Shown here: piece after piece, positions 1-11,276 of the stretch
How the letters are laid out: every line of letters starts with the position of its first letter
Numbering within the stretch: position 1 is the stretch's first letter
Assembly (NCBI GenBank): GCA_038496445.1
Contig: JALMLS010000467.1
Location: 1-55,071, forward strand
DNA: 55,071 nt
Source: Trichosphaerium sp. ATCC 40318
Lineage: Eukaryota > Discosea > Flabellinia > Trichosidae
Direction: 5' to 3'
Made by a program: the position numbers and the translations under genes
Notes under the pieces: model-generated
Seen by the model: only the letters and a program-made list of their open reading frames with translations
Databases searched by the model: none
Told to the model about the DNA's origin: nothing

Positions 1-377
1 TAAAGGCATGTAATTGTGAACAAGTGCCTTTTGTGTTGCTGTCATTCTGTTACAAAGTACTGTTTTTTTTGTATTAGAAATTAGACACGTGATAAAAAAG
101 TTTGAACGGGACTAGTCTTGACTATTTGGCTATGTGGTTCCTAGATGCAAACAAACCAATTTCCGCTTTGACCACATTGTACATAGAGGTACACGTTTTT
201 AAGTTAAACACAAGATACAGTGATGCCATAATACGTATGTTTGTGCTTCTTGCCTATGGAGTCAATGAGATGCAACTATGAAGGAGCCCTAATGTGGGTC
301 TTAAATGTAGCCATAGACTTATTAAACTAGAATTTATTCATCCGTTTCTGTCTTCTTGGAAGTAAAGCATATCTTCT
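1..377. other. Intergenic, no gene recognised
   Basis: This stretch lies downstream of the minus-strand LRR gene. I see no convincing coding frame, RNA gene or repeat. A CACGTG hexamer is at 86-91. Confidence 0.4.
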
Positions 378-2299
378 TTATGTCTTTGTAGTAGTGCTTC
401 CTTCTTCAGGAATACTTGCTTCAGAAAGCGTTTCATATCCTACTGTTTGTTAGTTGTTAGATCAAATATAACATGAAAGAAAAGTACTAGTAATACTTGT
501 GTCTCCATTCTCTTCACTGTTTTCAGTGTGGTGCATAATTGTTGTTTCATTTCCATTTTCTTTTAATCCTTCTTCTAGAAATACATCAAAAGAAAGACAA
601 TCAAGTATAAAACAGTACGTTGCATTTTTGAGTATTCTACATGTTTTCTTCTTTTACTTCAAGAATAAGACAATCGTCACAAACAATAACGACAAAAGGA
701 CTACAGAATATATACTACCCAGTATAATACCAAGGCTGTATTTGTCAATAAGCCCTACTACCACAGCATGTTTCATTATCAGGATTGCAAAAAGAATGCA
801 GCTTCTGTTCACTTACACATTGCAACAAGTGAGTGTTATCACATCTACCACATTCAATATTGTTACAAGATAATTTACTGTATCACTAACGTTAGCAAGT
901 TTAATTGTTATGAAATAAGCACACCATTCTATAAGGCGAGAGTTGTTAAATGTCCGTTCATCAGGACAAATACTCAATAAGTTGTTTTCAAGATTCCTAC
1001 AATTTTCTTATCAGATGCCAGACACGATACAGCACCAAACAAAGTTGGCTTGAATGCAACTTACATTCTTCTTAAATTATTCCCTACTGGAGGTACACTA
1101 CCATATAGTAGATTATCGCTTAGATCTCTAGTGAGCTAAGTTAGTATCAACCGCAGAAATTATCTTGCATTTGGGTTATTCGTCCTTCAAAAAAGCTCTT
1201 TGGAATCGATCCAGTTATGTTGTTACTTGATAATAACCTACCGTGCCATTAGATAAATCCTATATTATTCATAGTAGACGTACAGTAAACTCATGTCTCG
1301 AGGTAACTCTGTAGGTAGAGTTGTGAAAAAGTTGGCTTCTCCAAAACTAGTTTTTTGTTATTCCTAACAACCCAAGGTTAAAACGCACAAACTGACTAAT
1401 CTCGATTGTGAAATAGCCTCAAGAGAACCACTTAATTCGTTTTCTGATACGTCCCTAAACAAGAAAACCAATTGGCAAACAATCATGAATGAAAATGCTT
1501 ACAAGCTTAGCATTGAAGGTGATATTGCCTTTAGAGGACCATATAAGTTGTTGTTATTGAGAGTCACAAACTGAAGTGACGTTGCATCACCAATGAAATC
1601 AGGTAAACCTCCAGTAAGTAGATTGTCTGATAAATTCCTGAAGAAAGTTAAAAAAACCTGACAGGTTAAGCAAAAACACGTGTACAAGTCCACAAGTATT
1701 GGGGAAACTGTATTTGATATCTCCCCGGTGATATTAGTACCGCGTATAGATATAATCTCTAAAGAAGCATCTAATAATGTCGGTGGTATAGTGCCATGAA
1801 CTCCTCTTTGTTGATGAATTGCGCTTAGTAATTTTTTTAGAGCGCAAAGCAGTCTCTTTTACGCAACGTACAATTCTTGAAAGTTAGAATCTACTCTGTC
1901 AAAGATATCGGGGATAGTACCAAATAGCGTGTTTTCTTCGAAAAACAATTCCCTACGCACGTGTCATTAGACATACAGGATTATTTGATTGGTATTTTTC
2001 ACGTGGATCACAGAACGCACATTCGAGAAACCGAACTCCCTGAGCAAACGAGAAAGCTATGACCAGTGCTATCTTGTATACTACACCAAGAATCAACGTT
2101 GGTTGTATCTAACTCAAAAGGCCATCCGGAGAAGCTCGCTAGAGGCACGTATAGTTAGCTATACATACCCAAACAGCATTTCACCTTTAAAGTCTTTCAA
2201 GAAGCTCACGTATCGAGAGGAGAGTTTAGCATTTACTAAAATAAAGAAGCTGAGTGCTAAAACGAATACTGACAATAGGGTCGGATGTTGAGGACTCAT
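378..2299 (-). CDS. Leucine-rich-repeat single-pass membrane protein, no kinase
   Basis: Rebuilt from several short exons on the minus strand. The start at 2299 opens with a clear signal peptide (MSPQHPTLLSVFVLALSFF...VNA). A Cys-containing segment near 2040-2130 (around DSWCSIQDSTG) resembles an LRR N-cap. Plant-type LRRs follow: NTLFGTIPDIF near 1910, GTIPPTLLDASLEIISI near 1770, NLLTGGLPDFIGDATSLQF near 1600, SNNITGSIPKSFF near 1210 and LYGSVPPVG near 1090. A Cys-rich juxtamembrane piece (CNNIECGRCD, near 830-870), a hydrophobic helix (VVLLSLLFVTIVLF, near 680) and an acidic Ser/Thr-rich cytoplasmic tail (TENSEENGDTS, then ETLSEASIPEEGSTTTKT) end at the stop at 378-380. The layout is that of a surface receptor or adhesion protein. 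There is no kinase domain, so signalling would need partners. Exons between 1000 and 1500 are the least certain. Confidence 0.6.
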
Positions 2300-2761
2300 T
2301 GTTGTGGCCAAATGTTGCTGTGGTTTTCTTTAAATTCAACGAACAACCTCCTGGCTGAAGCCACAAAACCTGTTCACAGAAGTGCTCTTGTCTTTGGTGT
2401 ATTTTCACTTACACTATCTCCCTGTTGAACCTGGTGACAAAAGAACACTGTAGTCAAATGATACAAGAAGTATTCAGGCTATGAAGCTAACGAAAGGTTT
2501 TGCTGTAATTGAGCGTACCTCAAGTCAAACTTTTAGCGCTTTGATGTTGCTATATCAGGTAAAAAACACCCAAATTAAACCATTTACGATACTGTAAGTT
2601 TATCACTTACATGCAAGAATACAAGACGTAACATATCAAACTAAGTGGTTGTGCAACGACCTCCACCATCTTAGAATATGAAAACTTATCTCAGTAAAAA
2701 AAAAAAGTTTGAAGTATTCTGTTGTTTATTGTTCTACACTTTATCGTTCATGTCAGTTTAG
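2300..2761. other. Intergenic between LRR gene start and GST-like gene end
   Basis: Holds the upstream region of the minus-strand LRR gene and the 3' flank of the minus-strand gene ending at 2762. An A-run lies near 2695-2706. No coding frame is convincing here. Confidence 0.4.
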
Positions 2762-3967
2762 TTATCCAAGTAACCAACCCATGCTAGTGCTTTTAGGAGC
2801 AACTTTTATTTGGCTTGGTTGATTCCAGCTTAAGTAGTATCCTATCTGTGCTTCTTTGATATCAGTAGATTTAGAAAAAGCATCAATTTTCCAAAGACGT
2901 TCAATGTACGCCCTGATGTTTGGATACTCATGAATGTGCTTTTCGTTAAGCTTGTATAATCCGTAATAAACAGAGTCGAACCGAATCACGTGTACGAAAA
3001 CATAGACATCAGCAAGAGTGAGTTTGTCGCCGAACACATATTTTCTTCCGTCAGAAAATCGCTTGTCCAAGTCTTCAAGAGCTTTAAAGACAGAGTCGTA
3101 GTACTTACTGTATACATCCTTATCTTTAGCGAAACCAGCACGATATATAGCGGATACGAAGCTACTTCCGATATTGTCGTTGAAAGCGTCAATGTCCTTA
3201 CGCTGGGATTCAGGGTATAAGTCCAGTTCTGGGGCTTTTGAAACGTCATTAAAGCTACTGTTTAGCATTCTTATTATTTCAGCTGACTCTGTATTTACGA
3301 CTTTGTTAAGCTTCTTATCGTAGAATACGGGTACAGAAAATCGCGATGGAGGATTATCAGTACCAAGCTATGAACTTTGTTAACATGAACATACCTTCAG
3401 AAAATAAACTTACTCGGTAAATATCAGGTACAGTCTTGGTGTCTTTCACTGGATTAGGTTCTCCATCCTTCGCTATATGTGGTGTAAGTGTTTATGTAGC
3501 TGTGGGGCGAAAGTTTAAGTCTTACCAGCGTAGACATTGTCTAGTTTCCATCCCGTCTCAGATTGAATAGAGCAAGCTATAGTTAACCCAATGCTATCTT
3601 CTAAGCCTTTCAGTCTTCTCACAATTTCTGTTCTATCAATGCAAATAAGCACAACAGTGTCAAGCGCAAAGTTAAAGGCAAAGAGAAGAAAAAACAAAAG
3701 CAACAAATGCCTACACTCTCGCTATACTTCAAAAAGGAAAAGCACGTGACAGCGGATAAATTTGCGGTAAATTTTTCACTATGAATTTCTAACGGTGCTT
3801 GGTTATACACCTTGCAAACTATGGGTTGACAATCAGACGACCACAAAAGGTGTGAATGATTTCGGAATAATTTAAAGGCAAAAAAGGAAAGACACCCGAG
3901 GGTAGCTTGAAGAAGCGTAGATACCCTTATGGTCAATAGTAATACGTGCCTGTGTGCGAATGGGCAT
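2762..3967 (-). CDS. Glutathionyl-hydroquinone reductase-like (Xi-class GST) protein
   Basis: The family (YqjG/ECM4 type) uses glutathione to reduce glutathionyl-hydroquinones. Family landmarks include IVRRLKGLED, AKDGEPNPVKDTKTVPDIYR, RFSVPVFYDKK followed by VNTESAEIIRMLNS, YPESQRKDIDAFND and the C-terminal domain FGDKLTLADVYVFVHVIRFD...YPNIRAYIERLW. These match the N-terminal thioredoxin fold and the helical GST domain in order. The start at 3967 (MPIRTQARITIDHK) is joined in phase to VCKVYNQAPLEIHSEKF. The usual catalytic CPWAHR motif aligns with CFSFLK: the Cys is kept but the rest has diverged, so activity may differ. At least five exons. It is divergent from the DUF1152 gene, with 269 bp between the two starts. 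Confidence 0.75.
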
Positions 3968-4236
3968 AGTTTTGCTGTAAATAAATGATAGCGACCAGCT
4001 TCTGGTTGGTGTGGTCCTTCTTTTGTTATTTCGTTTTGTACGCCAACTGTAGTGACATGACACGTTTTAAAGTCGTCTCTAAAGGCAAGTTAATGTTGGA
4101 AAGTGTCAAAGAGCATAAATGCTCTAGAAATAAGATAAAGCTCCACCCTTTAGTTGATTTAGATGCCATAGTGTGACGTTGGATTGATTGTGGTGAGTTT
4201 GATGTGAATTAACGTCAATTCTGGTCAAAACGTGAG
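3968..4236. promoter_or_regulatory. Shared divergent promoter region, 269 bp
   Basis: Separates the start codons of the GS-HQR-like gene (minus) and the DUF1152 gene (plus), so both promoters must lie here or within the genes. No canonical TATA box is obvious. Confidence 0.4.
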
Positions 4237-5533
4237 ATGGCGTCAAAAAAGGGGGCGAATAGGCGGAAAATACTATTTTGTGGCCTAGGTGGAGGTTTGG
4301 ACATTGTTAATGCCAGTCTCCTTTATTTTATGGCAAAACGCGAGGGTACACATGATGTCGCTATAGGAAGTAGTAGACCATGTACTGTTGACAAAATGAC
4401 TAATCACAAAAAATTTCACCAATTTGGCACAGTAATTAACCCAGAGACCGTTATAAATTACCCCGGAAGGTACCATGACGCAAAAAATAAGGAAAACCAA
4501 TCAAGGCGCCTTCAGTGACTTTTTTTTGCTGAAACGGAGTAGATACGCAGAACCAAAGATCTCAAAGGCCCTAAATGAAGATGTTATTTATTATGCAAGG
4601 TGGAAAGATGAAAACTCTAGGTTCTACGAACCAAGAAACCTCAAAAATGCCGTTTCAACATCATTTAAAAAATTTGGTTTATCAAACATTATATTCGTTG
4701 TACGTCACAGCCTACCCTTTAAAAGCGTTAATAACAGGACCTCTCTTAAATTAAAAATACTCACAGATACTAGGATGGTGGTGGAGACTCTCTAATCCTC
4801 CAAAAGTCAGACTGGACGTCGCCAAAAACTGATCCTTTTAAAGGAGGAGATGCACAAGTTTTATCATCGATAAAGTCCGTAAAAAACGTATACCACGTAT
4901 GTACACAATGTCTTATGAGTTGATTGAACTCCCATGAGTTGTTTTAGTAAGCTTAGCTCTTGTTTTAGGCTGTCATCTCAGTTGGCTTAGACATTCTCGA
5001 AGAAGCGTTTCAAAAAAACGTTGACATGCTTAGAAATGCAGGCGGTTTTTATGGCTGTATTAATCTCAAGACAGGTAAGATCAATATCTATTGAGTATAA
5101 GTTGTACTAATATTGTTCGCATTGTAAAAAGGTGAAAAGAAAGAGTGGAAGTTAGAACACTTGCTTGCTTTTAATGATACTTCATTTCTTGAAGATTATT
5201 TCGCTTTTGCAGAAAAGGTTCTTGTGATCAAACCTGAAGATCAAAAAGACAAATCCAAGACAAAGTCGCATACAGCTGTTACTACATATCATGCACTAAA
5301 GGTGAGTAATTATTATACATTTAACTTTGTGTCAACGCTTTATTTTTATCCTTTATTTATCAGCTTTTCCTGTTTTTTTCTCACTTGCGCCCCAGGGTAA
5401 TTATGGTCCACAACCCACCTATGTGCAGTGGTGTCCAAAAGGAGGCGTACAAGTTAAACCAGAGCATTGTTGGATGTACTTTTTTAATCCAAAAATCGTT
5501 GAACAAGTAAAGTACCAGCTACGACAGAAATAA
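4237..5533 (+). CDS. DUF1152 domain protein
   Basis: A six-exon model holds phase throughout: 4237-4469, 4543-4699, 4774-4896, 4969-5074, 5132-5301 and 5396-5533, giving about 308 residues, close to the usual length of DUF1152 proteins. The N-terminal KILFCGLGGGLDIVNA loop has the Gly-rich nucleotide-binding look of the family. An internal IIFVDGGGDSLIL (joined across the intron at 4700-4773) matches the conserved Gly-Gly-Asp-Ser-Leu element. A C-terminal KSHTAVTTYHALK segment follows. Function is not established for the family. The introns are 57-94 bp with GTACC, GTACGT, GTATGT, GTAAGA and GTGAGT donors, so this is a long-resident eukaryotic gene even if the family is mostly prokaryotic. 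Confidence 0.72.
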
Positions 5534-5797
5534 TCTGCGTTTGCATCACAACCACTTGTCAGACTCAACGTCTTTACAGTTGCATATCTATTCTATAGAT
5601 GGCCAGTCTATAAAATCATCAAAAAAGTAACTTATATATGAGAGGTACCAAAAAAAACAGAATTCAAAAAAACCAGCGGCCTCACCTAGCTTTTGGTTTG
5701 ATTGCATTGCGGATTTTTTACCCTGATGCAAAGCACATACAAAATGACAGTGTATAAAGTAAAATGAGGTTATTTCGTCGCCTTATCACTGGACAAC

Positions 5798-6436
5798 ATG
5801 TCCAAGGCATCAAACTTGAAACTGTTTGCAATACGTCATTTGTTCAAAACTGTTGTCGGTAACCCTCAAACCAAATTAGGTTGGTGTTATCAACTGTCAT
5901 TCTCGCAACAACAAAAAATTAGCTTTCAGAGCGTGCTAAATATCAGCGAAATAAAATGCAATACACTATCTATCAAAGAGAGCAGCAATTAATACTCATT
6001 TTGATGAAATGTTACAAAAGAAAGGAATATGGATACAATGGTATGAAAGTGGAGAGGTTGCACAACATGCCATGTGGGTTAATGGCATAAGGGATGGTGT
6101 GAGCGGTCAAATTAAGTATCAGGGTACATGGGTTGATGGTAAAGCACATGGCAAATTTAGCTGGTACAAAAATAGACAACTAGTGTTCCAGACCACATGG
6201 GCTGATGGTAAAAAACATGGTGAACATAAAGAGGCATGAAAATAGACAGCTTAGAGAACAAAGTATGTGGATCAATGGTAAACTACACGGTGAAAGCAAA
6301 GTCTGGTATGAAAATAGACAACTTCAGTCACAAGGTATGTAAGTTGATGATATACAACACGAAACCAATATGGAAAGAAAATGGACAACTTAAGAAAGAG
6401 TTACTGTGGATTGAAGGTAAATTACAACAAGTTTAG
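5798..6436 (+). pseudogene. Decayed MORN/YwqK-type repeat protein
   Basis: Repeats of the form W-x-N/D-G-K-x-H-G-x-x-x-x-W-Y-x-N-R-Q-L are clear: GIWIQWYESGEVAQHAMW, VDGKAHGKFSWYKNRQL, WADGKKHGEH, then in another frame WINGKLHGESKVWYENRQL. The frame shifts near 6225-6240, a TAA appears near 6346 where a repeat Trp is expected, and the frame shifts again before WKENGQLKKELLW. The last repeat ends at 6436. MORN-2 type repeats occur in antitoxin-like YwqK proteins and in eukaryotic scaffolds. Here the coding frame is broken, although a small intron hiding one break cannot be fully excluded. The 5' part (5798-5992) has no recognised domain. Confidence 0.5.
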
Positions 6437-7247
6437 ATTGTTGTTTTAACGCTGCACTTTCTATACTCTTGCAAATCTACAAGGAAAATTACACTTTTGG
6501 AACTTTATTTCAACTAACGCAGAGGAATGCAGATTCTTGTCATCATAGTCAGTTAAACCAATTAATTTCACAACATGCGTGTTTTTTTAATAGTTGATTT
6601 GTGGTTTAAGGCATGTCCTCTTCTTTTATTAGTTGGCTATGCATGTCCTCTAATTTTACTAATTAGATTACGTCGAATTATTTTCTGATTATAGACCATT
6701 GGTAGCACATTTTTCACAATCACGTGTTTTAGAAAATTACCATTCTGTTAACAGTAATTTAAACACAAACCAGCCGTAAATCCTTTTCAGTGAGGGCTAT
6801 TTGGCCTAATTACTGTTACAATAATGCCTCTACAGTAGGCCTCTAATTTAGGTCGCTCACTATGGGGCTCGACCCTTTATTTTGCCCCTTACTTAACACA
6901 CCTAATGCCCATTAGTGAAACTTTGTGAAAATTTAAGACAATAAAACTGTAACAAGTGGTAAAGAACCAGTTTTGTGTTGTCACAAGGTAGAAAACTCAG
7001 GTAATTTGCAGCTTGCTTGAGCTTCGCTGTTGCATTAAGGTACTCTAGTACTCTGCCAATGGTAAGTAATAATGATAATTAGTGCATTAAGTGAGCGCCT
7101 TAATAGTAAGATTACCCCAGTAAGACACATATTGTGAATATGAAAATAGATATTTTATGTGAACTGCAAGCCCTCAGATGATCTAATACGCTGCCAATGG
7201 TAGATATACATAGTACTGTTAAATACCCCTTTAAGGGTCTGTCTTTT
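6437..7247. other. Intergenic with short imperfect repeats
   Basis: No gene recognised. GCATGTCCTCT occurs twice near 6610-6655. CTGCCAATGGTA occurs twice, near 7054 and 7191. This is the 3' flank of two convergent units, the decayed MORN gene and the F-box gene. Confidence 0.4.
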
Positions 7248-8234
7248 TTATTTCTCTTTGTTGTATACCAAGGTTTGCAAAAGATCATGAATATGACCAG
7301 AAATGAAATAATCTTTAAAAGGTGTTCTTGAGTCGCGTATAACATAATCAACATCAACATGAGACTATATTCAGCTTAGTGACCTTGTATTTTATACTAA
7401 CGACGAACCTGTTTTATGTTAAGAGTATCTCCATATTGGTACCATACATCGCTACCTAATGGGTATTTTATACCCACTTTGAGGTTGACAAGCTTTTGAA
7501 ATTCTTCTTTCTTTGTTGACTTCACCAAAATTGTTAAAAGTGAGTCGTATTCATTTATTGCTGCCCATACAAACGCTCTAGTATGCTTTCCTCCAGATAA
7601 TATACCTACATGATCTACATTAACCACTTGAACAAAGTTAAAACCTCAGAGGTGAAACGTACCAGAGACGAAGTTATGAAGGATGAATTGTTGACCTTTA
7701 AAACCCTTGTCTTTGCGACAGTACTCACAAAATTTGTCTCCACGTGCTATCATATTAATTCTTAACAAATAGACGACCTATAGATTGTACTTACTGACAT
7801 ACTTGACCAAAAGAGCAAGACCAACCCTGTTAGAAAAAAGTCAAAAAAAAAAAACATGTTTTACTCAAAAAACTCAACTTTCCTTGCTTTGAAGTGGTAA
7901 GACTGTTCCTCTGAACTTCTCTTCTCTCTGATGAAGTAGTAACGTGATACAGGCGATCTCTCAGTGCTAGTAGTAGATCCTCCAAAAGATTTCTAGGAAA
8001 GAAAATAAGTTTTGAATGAAAAGCTTCTGTTTTCAAATAAAATGGTATTGCGCTTCCAAAAGCACGACGTACGTTAAAACTATACTTCCATATATCGTCT
8101 GACGTTAATATACCGTTCCATGCTTTCGAAACAATGATACAAGAGCATAGAGAGTCTACAAGTAACTGTTTAAAACACATATGATGTATTTCGCTAGGTA
8201 AATCATTAAAACAAAGTGCAGCTGTTATTGACAT
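7248..8234 (-). CDS. F-box protein
   Basis: The start at 8234 (MSITAALCFNDLPSEIHHM) leads directly into an F-box (residues about 8-50: DLPSEIHHMCFKQLLVDSLC...SKAWNGILTSDDIWKYSF), which would bind SKP1 and make this a substrate adaptor of an SCF ubiquitin ligase. Downstream exons join in phase: KLSFL to a segment with DKFCEYCRKDKG (one CxxC pair), then VDHVGILSGGKHTRAF...LNIKQ, then a last exon SHVDVDYVIRDSRTPFKDYF...VYNKEK with stop at 7248-7250. Substrate unknown. The CxxC may be half of a metal site. Five exons; the internal donor near 7790 was chosen because it keeps the CEYC frame. Confidence 0.62.
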
Positions 8235-8820
8235 TGTTGCTAATGCGTTTTGGTTTTAAGTCAAACCAGAAAGTTTAAGTAGAGACGAAAAAGGAAATTT
8301 GAAAAAAAGTTTCAACAAGTGCCGTTGAATGACCTGAACATTTGGGGTAATAGCGTATGTTACATGGTTGAGAAAAAAGTACGATGAATCACACGTATCA
8401 ATCTCAAAAAACCTTCAAAGAAGAGGTGCCCGCTGTGAGAAAAAACTTGGTTTTTTTTTGAAATTTTTTGTTTATTAACCAATATTTACACTCGAATAGG
8501 AAAGAGAGTGAGACACCACGTTTACTTTTTTTCAAATAAAATAACATGGAGAAACTCCTTGTGTTTCACCTATCTTACAAAGGTGCAGAAAAATCACATT
8601 GAGATCCTTTGGTTTCATCGGAAACAAGAAGCTAAAAAACAACAATAAGTCAAAAATAGGCAAAAAAAAAAAAGAAAAAGAAAGCTCCCACGTGTTTCAA
8701 ATGAAATAAAACTCTTATTTACAAAAACTCTAATAATGGGAGGCTCTTTAGACATATTAAAATATATGAATAGTACGGCATGTCAAATGAAAAAACATGC
8801 AAAAAAAAAAACCTCAAAAA
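8235..8820. other. Intergenic, A/T-run rich
   Basis: Lies between the F-box start (upstream side) and the oxysterol-binding-protein stop. It has many A and T runs and a CACGTG near 8690, and no convincing coding frame. Confidence 0.4.
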
Positions 8821-11009
8821 TCATGAGTAAAAAAAATTCAACTTTCTATCGATCTTGTCTTGTCTTATCTTTCGTACATTTTTGGCTTTTTCTTCTTCAC
8901 CAGCATCTAGAGCCTTTTTCTTTTCCTCTCTCTCTTGCCAGTAATTATTTTTATAGATATAGGTCCATCCAGCAGGTTCATTAACATCATCTATTTTTTC
9001 AAACCATTTTGGTACCCATGGCTTATCACCACGCTTAGTAGCATTATCTCTTTGTCTTTGCTCAACCTTTAGCTTGAGTGCAGTAGCCTCTTCGATTTTT
9101 TCTTGTTCGAGTAGAATACGGTCAGGACGAAGTCTAGAGTCGGTAGGAGGTAAAAGTTTTTCATAAGCTTCATCTCTATCTAAAAGAAAAACGTGTAAGC
9201 ACAATAACAAAAAAAAAAAAGCGAGTCTCCCATGACGTACCACTAAGTGTTTTTGCATATTGAGTCATATTATGTTTATCACCAGTATACCATTTCTAAA
9301 ATAATCTATTAATATCATATTTTGTTCACATGACTCGGAGATAAAAATACTTTTTGAAAATTTTTAGTCGAAAGGGCTCAGGCCGTTTTTATCATCAAAG
9401 AGAGTGCTACAAGGTAAAACACCAAGAGCTCTCGATATGACTCGTCATGTTGTAACCATCATAACGCCCAACCATATTTTTTTTTAAACGTCAAGTTTGA
9501 AAACCAAAAAAAAAAAATCTTGGCTGAAATGTTTAGAGTGACGTACTTCAGGTACACGCCATAATTCAATTTCTTCACCAGCTTTGTGGCTAGAACTATC
9601 TACGAGCCATTTTGCTTTGATGAAGGTGTTCCATTTACCAGTAAGCTCAATTCTATAAACGAATTAGTAAAGACAATCAGATAACGTAAAAACAAAAGCC
9701 AGATGCAAGGTCAAAGCAATCTGCTGTTATAACATACAATTTCTCGCCCTTGGAGTTGGTAATGTATCCTTTGATATCATATATAGCGCTGAACAAGTTT
9801 GTCCAACCACATTTTTGGAAGGTAACAGAGCAAGACTCTTTTGTTTTCAAGTTAATGATTTTCAATTCGCCAAAATGCTCCAACCATGTTTGGCCGACAA
9901 TAATGCTCTGAACACGAGTGCTAGTAATAAGTATAAGTACCACATAGAAGGGGAAGGAAATCAAAGGTCATATAGCGAAGATAGGACATAATTAATCCAA
10001 TTTTTTCTCAAATGCTATAAACACGTACCTTGGTGTTCTGAACCAGTAATGCTCATCCTTTGCTGGGAAAACAAGATGAGAACTTGCTCTATAAGTGCAT
10101 CAGTGATGATATGTCGGAGTAAGGAGACTAGGTTATGAAGCCAACTTATATTGCCAAAAGGTACTAGTAACGTACTTGGTATCAATGTCCAATGCGTTAC
10201 CCAAAAAGCGAGTTTCGAGACGACTTACTTGCCAAAATTTCCACGTATCAGCTTCTACGTGGTTCGCTGTTATTGGAGGGTGGTGACTGACCTATTCTAG
10301 TGATTAGAATTCGAATGTACGCACATCTTAAAACAAGAATTCACCAACATAAAATGGGGTAACGTGCCTGCTCAGCGAGGAATTTGCAACCATTGCTTGA
10401 TACATGCTCGTAAGTCTCACCAAGTACTGGGTTGAAATTTGTGTCTTAAAAGATATTAGATTCATTGTTTAAACTCGTTTTAACGCTTTTTAGGCGTTTG
10501 GGTAACGACTACGTGTTTCGAAAATATTTATGCGTACAATAACGCTCTGTACTGGCAACACCAGACACAGCAAATGCACACACATACGCCAATCTATCCA
10601 TGGAATCGACTTGTTTTTCAGCGTCGTGTAGCAATTTACAGAAAGCCATTGTTTCTGCTGACCTCTGTAGTACAGTGAGAGGCTCATAGTACTGACAAGG
10701 TAGCGATAGGCCAGCTCTTATTAGATCAACGCCTAATTTTCCTGGGGACACTGTAAGGCAAAGAACGGCGCAAAAAACAACAAATAATTGCAAAAGTGGC
10801 CGGAAAAGGATTAATGAGCGCGTTTAACGCGTCCCAACAAATGTTACAAGTTAAATACCGTAAGTGAGGTTCCACAGCGTAGCAGCCCATGTATCTGCCT
10901 CGTCTGGTTTATCCGGCATTTCTGCTTTCTCATCTTTTTGAGCACTTTGCTCGGTACCACCCCAAACCCAACCGGAAACAGCGTCAGTAAGTCCTGTGAT
11001 ATTAAACAT
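8821..11009 (-). CDS. Oxysterol-binding protein-related protein (short ORP)
   Basis: These proteins exchange sterol or phosphoinositide between membranes at contact sites. The model starts at 11009 (MFNITGLTDAVSGW), followed by an acidic linker, then the ORD domain in order: PCQYYEPLTVLQRSAE, AFAVSGVASTER, NFNPVLGETYE, the hallmark EQVSHHPPI (EQ at the end of one exon, VSHHPPI at the start of the next), KFWQVSRLETRFLGNAL, EHYWFRTPR, VQSIIVGQTWLEHFGEL, KGYITNSKGEKLYV, GKWNTFIKAKW and the C-terminal LLPPTDSRLRPDRILLE. There is no PH domain, so it is the short type (Osh4-7-like). Exon 1 (11009-10859), exon 2 (10750-10538) and exon 3 (10444-10368) keep phase. Its 5' end is divergent from the TANGO6 gene. 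Confidence 0.9.
10292..10367 (-). other. GC-AG intron splitting the EQVSHHPP motif
   Basis: The donor reads CAG|GCACGT and the acceptor GAATAG|GTC, 76 nt. Splicing here is phase 0 and restores the invariant ORP fingerprint EQ|VSHHPP exactly, so the non-canonical GC donor is strongly supported by protein conservation. Confidence 0.8.
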
Positions 11010-11276
11010 GGACATTCAATGTGTAGTTCGGCAGTTTTGATCCGACAAGATTTTAACACCAAAACCAGTTTGAGCCAAATGCGGAAATGCGCTAACAACT
11101 CCCAATTTCGTTTCTATTAGTTACAATACCACGTCAACTACTAACATATAACCCCGGGAACCTTGTTATGATGTCATACACAATAAAACAGGCAACGCAT
11201 CACGTGGTAGCGAAGCAAAGTCTTTCAAGGTCAGCCCTCACAAAAGAAAACTTCCTACTTTTTCAGAGGTGTACGA
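11010..11276. promoter_or_regulatory. Shared divergent promoter region, 267 bp
   Basis: Separates the ORP start (minus) from the TANGO6 start (plus). CACGTG occurs near 11201. No clear TATA box. Confidence 0.4.

Noticed and set aside
499-873. Plus-strand 124-residue frame
   Set aside because: It is antisense to the tail, membrane helix and stalk exons of the minus-strand LRR gene, which have better support.
1989-2291. Plus-strand 100-residue frame
   Set aside because: It is antisense to the signal peptide and N-cap exons of the LRR gene.
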